A program made the position numbers and the translations under genes. From assembly GCF_000350225.1 (NCBI RefSeq), contig NW_005178903.1, positions 206,453 to 270,452 of the forward strand: a stretch of 64,000 bases of DNA, given 5' to 3'. Of this stretch, positions 54,157 to 64,000 are shown piece by piece. The stretch is from Chondrus crispus. Lineage: Eukaryota > Rhodophyta > Florideophyceae > Gigartinales > Gigartinaceae. Every line of letters begins with the position of its first letter. The stretch's first letter is position 1. The notes beneath the pieces are model-generated. The model was not told the DNA's origin, did not search any database, and worked only from the letters and a program-made list of their open reading frames with translations.

Positions 54157-55800
54157 TTACAAATTTCGGCATATGCGCTGCTGCACGTCATCATACTCCT
54201 CCTTGCCGTATTTGTCCTCTGATTCTTCCTTGAAAATCCTCAATAGGCCTCTCATCTGTTGAAATTTCCCCTGGGACATCGGCTTTGTCATGATATTGCT
54301 TGACATGTACTCTGAGGGACAATACCTGATGGAAACAACACTGTCTCGGACTAGATCGCGAACAAAATGGTACCGGATAGCCATGTGCTTGGCCCTTTTC
54401 TCTGTCTCACTCCAGGCAATGGCCCCAGATATCTTCCGCGATACGTGTGGGAAGACTGAGATTCGCACCTAGCTCTTTGATCAGCTCTCTCATCCACCTG
54501 ACCTCCTTGGCACACTCACTCAGGGCAATGTATTCGGCCTCACTGGTGGACATTGCAACAGATTTCTGCTTCTGCGTTCGCCAAGAGACCAACGCATTTC
54601 CAAAGAATATAGCCATTCCACTCATCGACTTCCTGTCAGCGCAGCTCGAGGCCCAATCTGCGTCGCTACTTGCATTTAGCATATCGGTTAGGTCTGTGTT
54701 AGCGCTCTTATTTTTCGGGTAGAGCAGTCCAAAAGCTTTTGTCCCTTTGAGATACCGCATGATGCGTTTCACTGCAGTCCAATGCTTATTTCGTGGCGCA
54801 GCAGCAAATCTGCAAAGCATACTGACAGCGAAGGAAATGTCGGGACGAGTCCTTGTTGATAGAAACAGAAGGGCACCGATTGCCTCTTTGTATGGCACTA
54901 CAGCTACTGGTTCGTCCTCGAAGACTGACCAATCTTGCCCTGGCAACACTGGTGTGTGAACGATACTGCAAGTGGACATGTTGAAGCGATCCAAGACCTT
55001 TTCGATGTATGCCTCCTGAGTCAAAAGCATACTGGATCCCATATCCTTGAACTGCACACCAAGAAAGTATTCTGCACGGCCCAAATCCGCCATACTGAGA
55101 AGGCTGGACAATTCCTTCTTCACTCGATGAATGTTCCTTGTATCTGACCACATTACCAAGATATCGTCCACGTACATGAGTACCCACACCTGCTATTTTC
55201 TTTTTCCCTTAGTATACACACATTCATCCGCTTTGATTTGTTTGAATCCGAGGGACGTTATCAGCTCATTCCATTTGCGGTTCCAAACTCTAGGTGCATT
55301 CTTGAGACCATACAAGGCCTTTCTCAATCGGAGTACAGTACCTTTCTCCACATTTGGTTGCACGTGCGAGAGAAGTTCGATGAGCACCGGCTTGTCTTCA
55401 TCTAACTTACCGTTCAGGAAGGCATAGGATACGTCCATCTGATGTACCTCTCCTCCTTTCATCCATGTCATAGCACACGTCAGCCGAATGCTAGAAAAGT
55501 CAACAACAGGAGCATATACCCCTTCGTCCAAAATCTGCTGATATCCCTTCACGACCAATAGAGCTTTGTACTTGTTGACACTCCCGTCAGCATTTCGCTT
55601 GATCTTCAGTACAAAATTAGTACCCAGAGGCTTTGAAGTACATTCTGTACGATTGATACTTGTCCACGTTGCGTTGTTGATTAGAGACTGTACCTCAGAA
55701 TCGATGGCTTCCTTCCATTCATTAGCGTCTTCACGAGAAAGTGCTTCCTGCAGTGTGGGTGAGTCGAGTGTCTCATACTGAAAACCTATTCCCGTATGAG
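54157..55800 (-). pseudogene. Copia C RT and RNase H
   Basis: RT: NEWKEAIDSE, VVKGYQQILDEGVYAPVV, SYAFLNGKLDEDKPV, KALYGLKNAPRVWN, then an in-frame TAG near 55190 directly before the catalytic MYVDDILV. RNase H: SSDADWASSCADRKSMSG, STSEAEYIALSECAKEV and, in another frame, KHMAIRYHFVRDLV with a SNIMTKPM tail. An acidic linker (GDDDDENETEEQESGEAED) at 55930-56010 joins integrase to RT. Confidence 0.85.
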
Positions 55801-56163
55801 CTGACTTAGCTGAAAATGTCAGTCTGTTGGGACTCCTCCTATCCCTGATAGGATACCTACCGCTTACCTGATAACGAGTTCCAGGTGTATAAGTAGGAAC
55901 ATCAGTACAGTATCGGTCTCAGCAGATCCCTGTGCAACGTCCTCCGCTTCACCGGATTCCTGCTCTTCTGTTTCATTCTCATCATCATCATCCCCGAACT
56001 CATGAATTAGTTCAGGCATTTCAACATCTGTGTTGTAAGCGTCGTCCTCCATCTGCATATTTTGTACATCATTTTAACATTCAGTATCCCAAGACCTCGC
56101 TGGGAAAACATTCTCATTGACAATTACAGGTCGCACATGTTGTACTGTCTGCATATCCGTGTA

Positions 56164-56904
56164 CTAGACGCTGAAAATAGAATGGGGCAGACAACGTAGC
56201 AAAACTGCCTCCCTGCTCCTCTTACCCAATTTATTCCTCAACTGTTTGGGAATATGGACCATCACCTGACATCCAAATGTTCTAAAGTGTCCCACATAGG
56301 GTTTCTTTCCAGTCAGAAGTTCCAGAGGTGTCTTCATTCCACACTTGCGTGTTCCAACGTGATTACAGATGTCGGCTGCCGTTGTGACAGCCTCACCCCA
56401 AAACTGAGCTGAAAGTCCTGAATGGCTCAGCATAGACCGAGCCATATCCATGACTGTGCGGTTAGTTCTCTCCGCTACTCCCTTCTGCTCGGGCGTGTAT
56501 GGCGCAGCTCTTCGAACACCAATTCCCTTCATTGAAAAGTAGTGCAGCATGCCCTCGTATTCTCCTCCGTTGTCAGAGTAGACGTTCTTAATGCTAACGT
56601 CAAATCTTCTCTCAAACATGGCTTCGAACTCCTTAAACTTTTGTAGGACTTCAGACTTACGGACCATGAGAGATACCATCTTGAAACCTGACCATGCGTC
56701 AATAAAAGTCACGAAATACCGCTTGTTCCTGATGCTGGCCACCGGCATAGGTCCGCATACATCTGAGTGTATGATTTCTCCAGCTTCAGTCGCTTTCTGA
56801 GTTCGTTCCTTTAGCGATGAGCGCGTTTGCTTTCCATCAAGACACCACCGCGCAATTTTTCGATTACTATCGACTCTTGTTCTCCAGCGGGTTTGAGGTG
56901 GCAC
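56164..56904 (-). pseudogene. Copia C integrase
   Basis: Catalytic D (IHSDVCGPM), D (VYSDNGGEY) and E (QKGVAERTN), followed by the GKKPYVGHFRTFGC segment typical of copia integrases. It lies in a different frame from Gag-protease, with a break near 56900. It ends at a stop at 56164 just before the acidic linker. Confidence 0.85.
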
Positions 56905-56998
56905 TTTCCAGCTCTGAATGTCACTTCATGTCCCTTCTTGTCCATTTCTGCGCAAGAAAGCAGATTTGTCTCAAGGGTGGGCACAAGAATTACATCTT

Positions 56999-57826
56999 TC
57001 AGCACAAGGATCGCGGACGATCCCTGACATCGCTACACGAGATTACTGCACCACCCGATGTCTCCGAAAACACGGACCGACCGTCACCCAGAACGACCTT
57101 CCGCTTCACGCTTGTGAAAGGAGCCGTTAGAGGTGATTTACTTCCCACCATATGTGAACTAGCGCCTGAATCGATGATCGTCTTCATATCGCCACCGTCA
57201 ATGCCGGCCATGGCAAATTGCACCTTCGGCTTGGTACAGACTTTTGCGTACTTGAAAGGCTTTTTGCATTCTCGGTCCTTCTTAGCATAGCAGTCCCTCG
57301 CAAAGTGTCCTTTCTTACCACAACTGTAGCATAAAACATTTGCTTTAGCTTTCAGAGCACTGGCAAATCTCATCGAAACCCCAGAGCGAGTTAGATCCAC
57401 GCTGGGACTTTGTTTCGAATCATACTCCTGGAGCATGCGACTTGCTGCTGAATCCCATGTCAGCTTATCGTTGGAGAGCGTCTCGAGCGCCGAGATGACG
57501 GGACCATACGACGAGGTCGCCTTATCGCCGAAGCTTGCCAGAAGAATTGCCACTTTCATTGATTCCTGTACAGGACATTCCATAGATTCTAAGCGATTAA
57601 AGATGCCTTCCATCTCATCAATGTACTCCGACATTGACTTTGCCGAACTGTAGTTCATCTGATGTAACCTGGTCTGGAGCTGAACACGCGTGGTCGCCGT
57701 AGCGGTGGCGTACCTCTCACACAGCTTCCTCCACATGACAAAAGGGTTCGTCTTCTCAGCCATTACAGTGCGAAGCGGCTTGTCGCCAAGTGCCTGGATA
57801 ATGATACTTCTTGCCATCTGATGCAC
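56999..57826 (-). pseudogene. Copia C Gag and protease
   Basis: Gag UBN2-type domain (WRKLCERYATATATTRVQLQ, MSEYIDEMEGIFNRLES, ILLASFGDKATS) and a perfect zinc knuckle CYSCGKKGHFARDC. The protease motif is IIDSGASSHM. The frame opens without an ATG at its 5' end, so the N-terminus is missing. Confidence 0.85.
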
Positions 57827-57862
57827 CGCGACCGATGGCTCCGTACACAGGACTCCTCAACC

Positions 57863-57998
57863 GCCGCAAGCCTCACGGTGCACCAATATATTGCGTGGCA
57901 TTCAATATATTGCGTGGCGTTTGTATCGCTGCCGCAAGCCTCACGGCGCACCAATATATTGCGTGGCATTCAATATATTACGTGGCGTTTGTATCGCT
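57863..57998. repeat. 68-bp tandem duplication
   Basis: Units 57863-57930 and 57931-57998 differ at two bases. Each contains AATATATTGCGTGGC twice. It lies at the junction of copia C and the + strand gypsy. With AATAAA near 58050 and a Gag ATG at 58161, it may be the enhancer part of a 5' LTR; that is inference, because no second LTR is present. Confidence 0.85.
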
Positions 57999-58160
57999 TT
58001 ATCTCTTCTAGCATTTAGGTTGCCCTACTTAAAGATAGTGCCCGACTCAATAAACTGGACGGGCAAGGAACTTTCACCTTCACAATCATTACCCGCGGAC
58101 TGTGCAACAGTGATCACTGAGCTCTTTTTGCTTAATTTGACAACCTCGAACGCCGCTATC

Positions 58161-59014
58161 ATGGGCTCCACTGGGGGTCCATCAGCAGGCCAGAATCTCT
58201 TTGTACCCATCTGGCATCCAATACTGCTAGAAATTGGAAGTAAAGACATCCATTTCTTCTCGCGACAACGAGAAAGCTACATTCTCAAGGTCAAGGAGGC
58301 CCAACAATCTGGTAGCACTATCCAACCCGTCTCTCTAGCCGCTTCGCTCAATCGCGACCTTCTGACTTCTCTCATCGAACAAGGGGAATTTGGAGATTCG
58401 GTCAACAAGGAGGAAGAAGCAACTGATGGTGTCATACAAAAGTGGTTAGACAGCAACGGAACCGTCAGTCTCGAATCCATCACCCTAGAGGAACTCGAGA
58501 CTGCCATCAAGACATCAATACGCATCAATGTGAATGAGACAGACCCTAAGCTTCGCATAAAATCCTTGTTCATGGATTACCGTACTTTTCTCAGGACAAA
58601 GAAGTGGGACATCCTCATTGAGAAGAATCCCAAGCTGGCCATCAACCAGGTCTGTTCTTTATTGAAGCCCCAAGCTCTAAGAGAAAAATTTGAATCGGAC
58701 TTGGCGCTCGATAAGCACGAATTACGAGAACTTTGGAAGCCATTTTACAGACATGTGATTGCAGAGGCTGTCTATTGCGACAAGTACGTGCCAGTGAAGA
58801 CACCTCTGACCAAATTAAGGACTCCAGATCGCGAGAAAACCATGGACAAGAACAAACTAGACCCCAAACACAAACCGTCTGGAGGCTCGGGGCGAGCCAC
58901 CCTGGGAATGCGTTGGGGTTAGGAAAAAGATAAGAAAACTCAAGAACCGCAAAAACTGATGAGTACGGAGCAGCCGTTGTGTCTGAACACTAATAAGTGT
59001 AAAAACATCATAAG
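58161..59014 (+). pseudogene. Gag of + strand WLDD gypsy
   Basis: ATG at 58161. Gag shares the PKLAINQVCSLLKPQ block with the other two WLDD copies (PKLAIGHI...). An in-frame TAG lies at 58920-58922, after which the same frame reads into a zinc-knuckle start (CLNTNKC). The rest of the knuckle (HHKMKDC) is in another frame; one more A in the run 59001-59005 would join them. Confidence 0.8.
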
Positions 59015-60618
59015 ATGAAGGACTGCGACATCTCCACAGAAGCGGAAAAGGCATCATTTCTGAAGAAGTACTACGATGAAAAAGCCACCAACAGATCGTC
59101 CCTCAAGTCTATGACGTCAGCCGCCCCCATCCCACTCAACGCGGGCCGTTTTGAAGGAAAACTGGCCGACATTGTGCCAGTCGTCGTGAATGGTGACTAT
59201 GGCGCGGATCATTCAGCTTTGTCGGAAGCTCACCTCCGAACCAGCGCTGAAGCCAATGTTTTCATCCAGATATTGCCTCTAAATGTGCCCATTCGAATGT
59301 ATCTTGCTCTTAGATCCCGGGATATCGAGGAAGAAGTGACTTACCAAGCTAAGAAAAATGCACGGCTTTCAATAACTATACAGCTGCCAGTAGGACTGCT
59401 GCGGCTTCGAAACGTTGAATTCCTCGTATTTGAAGAATCTATGCAGGAAGTACTCCTCTCGCGACCTCTCCTGAACTCCCTTGGCTTCAATTTGGACAAA
59501 CACCTTTCAAGCGTTCGAAACACTTTCCACAACGCTGACTTCTCGCACGTGGGCTTTCATTCGTCTTCTGCAGCACCCTCTACTACGGCAGCGAAGCACA
59601 ACACTCATCTACCGTCTACACCATCTCGACTGGCCCGCCTATTTCTCAACAAGTCACACCAGCACATAGACTGGCCCCTATGTGATGAAGAATCCCTGCA
59701 GACGCAAGAACCAGTGACAGCGACAAAACAGAACACCGAGGAGTGCGACGACGCTACTGAGACCACACCTTCACCCCTGCTCTATGGCGATGGCGAGGAC
59801 GACGACCCCCTCCGACAAACAGAATACCTGTCACCTGGAAAGGATATTCGGGAAAAAACTACGGAGCATCTACGTGCAAGTCTGGCTGCAGCTATTGCCA
59901 ATGGACTACCAACTGAACTTCACACGGAGTTAAAAGGCCTACTACACGAATACCGCGATATTTTTCGAACAAGGCTGCGAGCCGATCCACCTGCCGCTGT
60001 GCCTCCTATGATTATTAGGCTCAAAGCGAACGCAAAGCCGGTATGCGTCAAACTCCGCAGGTACTGACCGCCATAGGCGGCCTTCCTTCGCCGCAAAGTC
60101 GTTGAACTCATACAACTAGGTCTAGTGCGACGCAACAACCGAAGCCTATAGGCTTGTGCACCCCTACTCGTACCCAAACCAGGACCCGAAGAGTTTCGGT
60201 TTACGGTCGACCTGCGCCCCGTGAATCATCAGACCATCCCTTTCATATGGCCGATGCCCCATCTCCAAACCGCAATTTCCGGCCTGGCAGGCGATACATG
60301 CTATGCATGTATAGATTTATGTCATGGTTACTGGCAAATGCCTCTTGACCGCAAGTCTCAAGAATGTCAATCGTTCATCACCCCGGATGGCGTATTCACG
60401 CCAACTCGCGTCCTGCATGGACAAACCAACGCCACATTTTATTTTCAGAGCACCGTCAGCGAGCTCTGCCTCCCTATACGTGATAATTTACTACAGTGGC
60501 TGGACGATCTACTTTTTCACTGCAAAAATGAGAGAGAACTACTCGAAAAGCTTCGCACTTTCTTCAGAATCTGCAGTGAAAACGGAATCGAGCTCCACGC
60601 CGCTAAGTGGCGTTTTTT
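59015..60618 (+). pseudogene. Protease and RT of + strand WLDD gypsy
   Basis: The protease region has NGDYGADHSALSEAHL, matching the position of ADQGSD and ADNCSD in the other copies. The pre-RT YRDIFRTRLRADPPAAVPP is followed by three in-frame stops (near 60064, 60073 and 60149) at positions where the relatives have Arg or Lys, Gln, and Trp or Ala. RT is otherwise well kept: ACIDLCHGYWQMPLD, TPTRVLHGQTNATFYFQ and the catalytic QWLDDLL (60497-60508). A 6-base T run (60613-60618) then shifts the frame. Confidence 0.85.
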
Positions 60619-62431
60619 CTCAAAACCGTGAGATGGTGCGGACGCCTCATCTCGGCGAATGGGATCAAAATGGATCCCAAGCATCTGCAGCCGCTCCTTG
60701 ATATGCCCCCGCCTTCTAACGGTGCAGAACTACAGCAGTTTATATGCGCAGCGAATTGGATGAGGATGGCCATCCCCGACTTCAACCAAATGATAGAACC
60801 TTTGACCACTCTCGTGGAAGACACCCTCAACATCGCAGGCCGTCGGACGAAGACAGCCGCTTCTAAAGTCTCATTAACACAAAAATGGAATCCAGCTCAC
60901 GGCGATTGCTATAGAAGAGTCAAGAGCGCACTTGCCGAATCTGTGACTCTAGCACACCCTCACCCAGACAAGCTATTGTTCCTCTTCACTGATGCAAGTG
61001 AACACCATTGGGGTAGTGTCCTGACCCAAATACCACAAGGAATCGTAGACGATCCGTTTGAAGGACAAAAACATGAACCTCTCGCTTTCCTCAGCGGCTC
61101 GTTCAAGGGAACTAGCGCCCGCTGGTCGACTCCAGAAAAAGAAGCCTTTGAAGTAGTTGAGTCAGTTACGCGCCTAGACTATATTCTACTGCGCCCCCAC
61201 GGATTTCGACTATTCACCGACCACAAGAATTTAGTGTACATCTTCAACCCCACGGTTGACAACCCCTCTATTCAGAAGCACGTTGCTAACGAAATCAAAA
61301 GATGGGCCCTGACACTCGCCGCCTTTCAGTACACAACTGGGCACATATCTGGGGATGAAAATGTTTGGGCTGATCTACTATCACGATGGGGAGCCACGGC
61401 TAGCAAAGAAGAAATAACTATCACCTCTGGCCGCATGGCCTCCCTGTTCTCCGCGCCAATAGCACCTGATCTTGATCCAGATTTCACTTGGCCTTGCAAG
61501 GAAGACATGAAGGCAGTCCAAGAGGAGGCCATCAACGAAGGCATCCCTCCAGCCTGTAAGCACCAAAGAGACAGACTCATTACTCGAGAAGGGGGAGCGA
61601 TCTGGATCCCATCCACATTTCAAGGTCAACACATCCAACTCCATACGTGCGTTATTGGGCATTGTGGAAGAACCGGTCACCGCGGTGCCGACACTACGGT
61701 CGCCAATATACAGGAACACTTTTTCTGGAGCCGACATTTTCTCATTTTGCAACAGCTGCCTCCATTGCCTTGCCACAACCGGAGGGTTGCGAATTCCTCG
61801 TCCTATGGCACACACACTGCATGCCGACAAACCGAACGATTTACTACATTTCGATTTCCTGTACATGGGACCGAGCAACGACGATCACCAGTACGTACTC
61901 ATTCTGAAAGACGACGCATCCTCCTTGGTTCGCTTGGAACCCTGTCCATCTGCCGATACAGAGCACACAGTAAGGGCTCTCATGAGCTGGTTCTCTCTTT
62001 TTGGCGTCGTGCTGACGTGGAGCTCTGATCACGGAACGCACTTCAAGAACACTGTAATGGCCGCCCTCAACCGTCATTTGCACGCACATCACCACTTCAC
62101 CACTCCGTACTGCCCCCAGTCAAACGGTACTGTCGAAACAGTATGTAAACAAGTTCTTCGTGCTTGTCGCGCACTACAATCCGAATTTCGATTGAAAGAA
62201 AAGGAGTGGCCCACCGTTCTTCCACTACTACAGAGCATTCTGAACCATTCGAAACGTCCGAGTCTAGGGAATCGTGCTCCGATAACGGCATTCACGAGTC
62301 TACCCCCAGACAGTCCACTGCGCACACTACTGCCAGCAGGAGAACCACACCCAGCATCCCTGGATTTTTTAAGAGCACAACGAATCATACATGTGGTACA
62401 ATTCCACACCACGGCCCCCGGTGGGAGATGA
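60619..62431 (+). pseudogene. RNase H and integrase of + strand WLDD gypsy
   Basis: VRWCGRLISANGIKMDP, then RNase H (LFTDASEHHWGSVLTQ, TDHKNLVYIF). The integrase zinc finger is split by a one-base insertion near 61730. The core has D (HFDFLYMG), D (SSDHGTHF) and E (NGTVETVC). The protein stops at 62429-62431, without the chromodomain-like end seen in the 47192 element. Confidence 0.85.
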
Positions 62432-62457
62432 GAACCGCCTGGACGGGCGGTTACTAC

Positions 62458-63016
62458 TGTAGTAATCGTGCACGCGCCCTCTGAAAGCACAGTAGCACCT
62501 CCACGGCGCAGCGGTGGCATAACCGTTGGCGCCGGTCGTGGCCACGGGCACACGTGTGCGACCCGTCCGGTAAGTAATTAGCAATTAGTAGTTAATGGTA
62601 CAAATTAGCCAATTTAGTACAGTAGCTGGTATATCGTATGTAACAGCTACTGTAGCGGGACAGGTGTCCTGGCGTCCCATTTAGGGGTTAAGAACGGGGG
62701 CACCTGCCCCGTTCCAGTAAACGGGGGGCAGACTCGCCTCCCTTCCCTTTACGGCTTTTTGTTACCTCCGTCCAGTTTTACCTCTAAGTCTCAGGCCTCT
62801 AATCTGTGACCGGCTGTGTGGTTATAGCACCTCCACTCAGCTGCGCGTCACCGGCCACGTGTGCCTTCCCTCTTTACGAGTTCTTCCGATCGGTCCGCGC
62901 TCGCGTGGGTACCTCTCGTCGCGCGCTCCCTCACACTAATCCCCCCTCGTTTCCGAGTGGTCGGGACGTGGGTAGTTGTACCACATTTTGGTACTCTTGT
63001 GGAGGGCATAACTACA
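62458..63016 (+). repeat. Probable 5' LTR of a + strand gypsy element
   Basis: 559 bp starting TGTAGTAATCG and ending GCATAACTACA, so the ends are inverted TGTAGT/ACTACA. It has the same TACAGTA/TACTGTA richness as the chromodomain gypsy LTRs (near 62615 and 62650). A Gag-like ORF begins 97 bp later. The partner LTR is outside the window, and no TGG primer site directly follows, so the exact end is uncertain. Confidence 0.5.
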
Positions 63017-63112
63017 GAGGTTGAGCCCGCACTGGATCGCCAGCGCGAGCAATTACCGATCAGATTGAAAGAGGTCGAAAATCACCGCGTCGATCGCCAG
63101 TGATCATCGACG

Positions 63113-64000
63113 ATGAACCGTGCGGATTCCGCCGGAGAAGATACCGCCTCTGGGCGAGCAAGTACCCGCAGTGGCAGAGGCGCACAGCGCCCCCGGATCG
63201 ACAATCCGGAAGCCCTGCTACGCCCGCCATCTACCAGGGGCCAGAAAACCCCTTCTGTTTCAGACACCACCGCCGGGCTACCGGCTGGTGGGGGGAACCG
63301 CGTACAAGTACTATACGACGCGTTACTCACGCGACTACAAACCTGGATGGAGGATTTCCTCGCTGAGGAACTACCTCAGGTCGTCCAGGTTTGCCTCGAC
63401 TGAACGGCACCAAGACTGGTGCCGGAGCATGCGCACACCGCGCTCCGCGCCCTGCTGGACGAGAAGATCGCCCCCCTCGTACGCGACGAGGTGGTGGCAG
63501 CGCTCGCCGCGGAGGAGGACGAATCTCCGACCGCATTGGCTCTAAAGGGATCTATTAGCTCCGCCGTGGCCATCCGTCTGGCCACGACATTTACCGAAAC
63601 GGGAGGCGCGGTACCGCCGCCGCCGCCGCGCCGTGAAACCGTTCCGGGCTCAAGCTCTAATATCGCTGATCCTATCGGCGCCGTACCCGGGACTGATAGG
63701 ATGGACCCTCACCCGGAGGGCAGAGTCATCTATCTCCCAACCGTTCACGGTGCTACAGAGAGTACCACAGAAAATGTCCTCCCCATACTCGCCGGTAAGG
63801 GCGACCCCCGCGGGACAGACAACCGCCTGGGGCTCCCCGAGACAGAGAATCGGGACCCGTACCGGTTGAGAAGAAGACGTGCACCCGGCACGCACAGGAC
63901 CGAAGCGGAATACACCCGGTATTCCGACGCAGAAGACCCCCGTCACAGGGCGGATGAAGACCGCGAGGGACGCCGCTGGCGATACCGCGATAACCGCGAG
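63113..64000 (+). pseudogene. Gag start of a + strand gypsy element, runs off the window
   Basis: ATG at 63113. The frame reads through an Arg/Ser-rich start (GEDTASGRASTRSGRGAQRP) and a helical segment (LYDALLTRLQTWMEDFLAEE), then meets an in-frame TGA at 63401-63403. The same frame is then open to the window end, with a further helical part (HTALRALLDEKIAPLVRDEVV), a proline run and a charged Arg-rich tail. Position and helical pattern recall the Gag N-termini of copies 1 and 2 of the chromodomain gypsy. The family assignment is tentative. Confidence 0.5.

Larger units (their letters stand above)
54157..57826 (-). mobile_element. Decayed Ty1/copia element C
   Basis: Gag, protease, integrase, linker, RT and RNase H follow in copia order on the minus strand, in at least four frames. 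The Gag N-terminus is lost at about 57826-57862 where the 68-bp tandem repeat of the next element begins, which suggests truncation by that insertion. It belongs to a different copia clade from elements A and B. Confidence 0.85.
57863..62431 (+). mobile_element. Third WLDD-clade Ty3/gypsy copy, + strand
   Basis: Gag, protease, RT, RNase H and integrase follow in order on the plus strand. The integrase C-terminus and any 3' LTR are missing; homology ends just before another element's LTR (62458). The left border is uncertain. The protein text is the closest of the three copies to what I recall of oomycete gypsy elements. It carries five or more nonsense codons and several frameshifts. Confidence 0.8.

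Noticed and set aside
1..64000. CRISPR arrays, rRNA or bacterial operons
   Set aside because: No regularly spaced identical repeats with unique spacers, no rRNA-like sequence and no bacterial gene organisation were seen.

Overview
The window is eukaryotic DNA made almost entirely of mobile elements. I see no operons, no ribosome binding sites and no rRNA or CRISPR; the only tRNA-like sequence is inside a SINE. Nine retroelement bodies and two Tigger/pogo-type DNA transposons cover most of it. The mixture (Ty3/gypsy with a WLDD reverse transcriptase, GC-rich chromodomain gypsy, several copia clades, Tigger) suggests a protist or algal genome. It reminds me of oomycete or red-algal repeats, but that is recall and I cannot verify it. 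I see no introns and only one host-like gene with good features, a 66-residue secreted cysteine-rich peptide at 33739-33939 (-).

Layout. 1-1500: unassigned DNA, a 19-bp perfect hairpin and a CCCATGCAAG minisatellite. 1535-4858: 5' fragment (gag + LTR) of a chromodomain gypsy. 4859-8654: decayed copia element A ending in two back-to-back palindromes. 8793-8965: a 25-26 bp periodic CACGTG array. 11262-32933: a nest of four mobile elements. A Tigger element (18-bp TIRs, TA target duplication) holds a second Tigger transposase, which is split by a WLDD gypsy element (11917-31274, 4-bp target duplication GGCT), which is itself split by a 13.5-kb chromodomain gypsy (15508-28999, 5-bp target duplication AAAGA). 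The innermost element carries about 4.8 kb of unexplained DNA between pol and its 3' LTR. 33739-33939: secreted peptide. 35460-39661: a 4.2-kb palindrome whose 1960-bp arms each hold the same 164-codon ORF. 39868-44594: copia element B. 44595-47191: GC-rich minisatellites. 47192-52953: a young WLDD gypsy element, almost intact. 53565-53800: a candidate tRNA-derived SINE. 54082-57826: decayed copia C. About 57863-62431: a third WLDD gypsy copy, on the + strand. 62458-64000: LTR and gag start of another gypsy element running off the window.

How the parts work together. In the retroelements gag, protease, reverse transcriptase, RNase H and integrase would form one replication unit between LTRs, but nearly every copy is broken. 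Two classes of break recur: one-base losses in homopolymers, which may be assembly errors, and nonsense codons explainable by C-to-T change. The strongest leads for something undescribed are the mirrored 4.2-kb palindrome, the cargo of the chromodomain gypsy with its duplicated pol end and polypurine tract, the WLDD gypsy clade with its odd protease motif, the SINE candidate and the CACGTG array.
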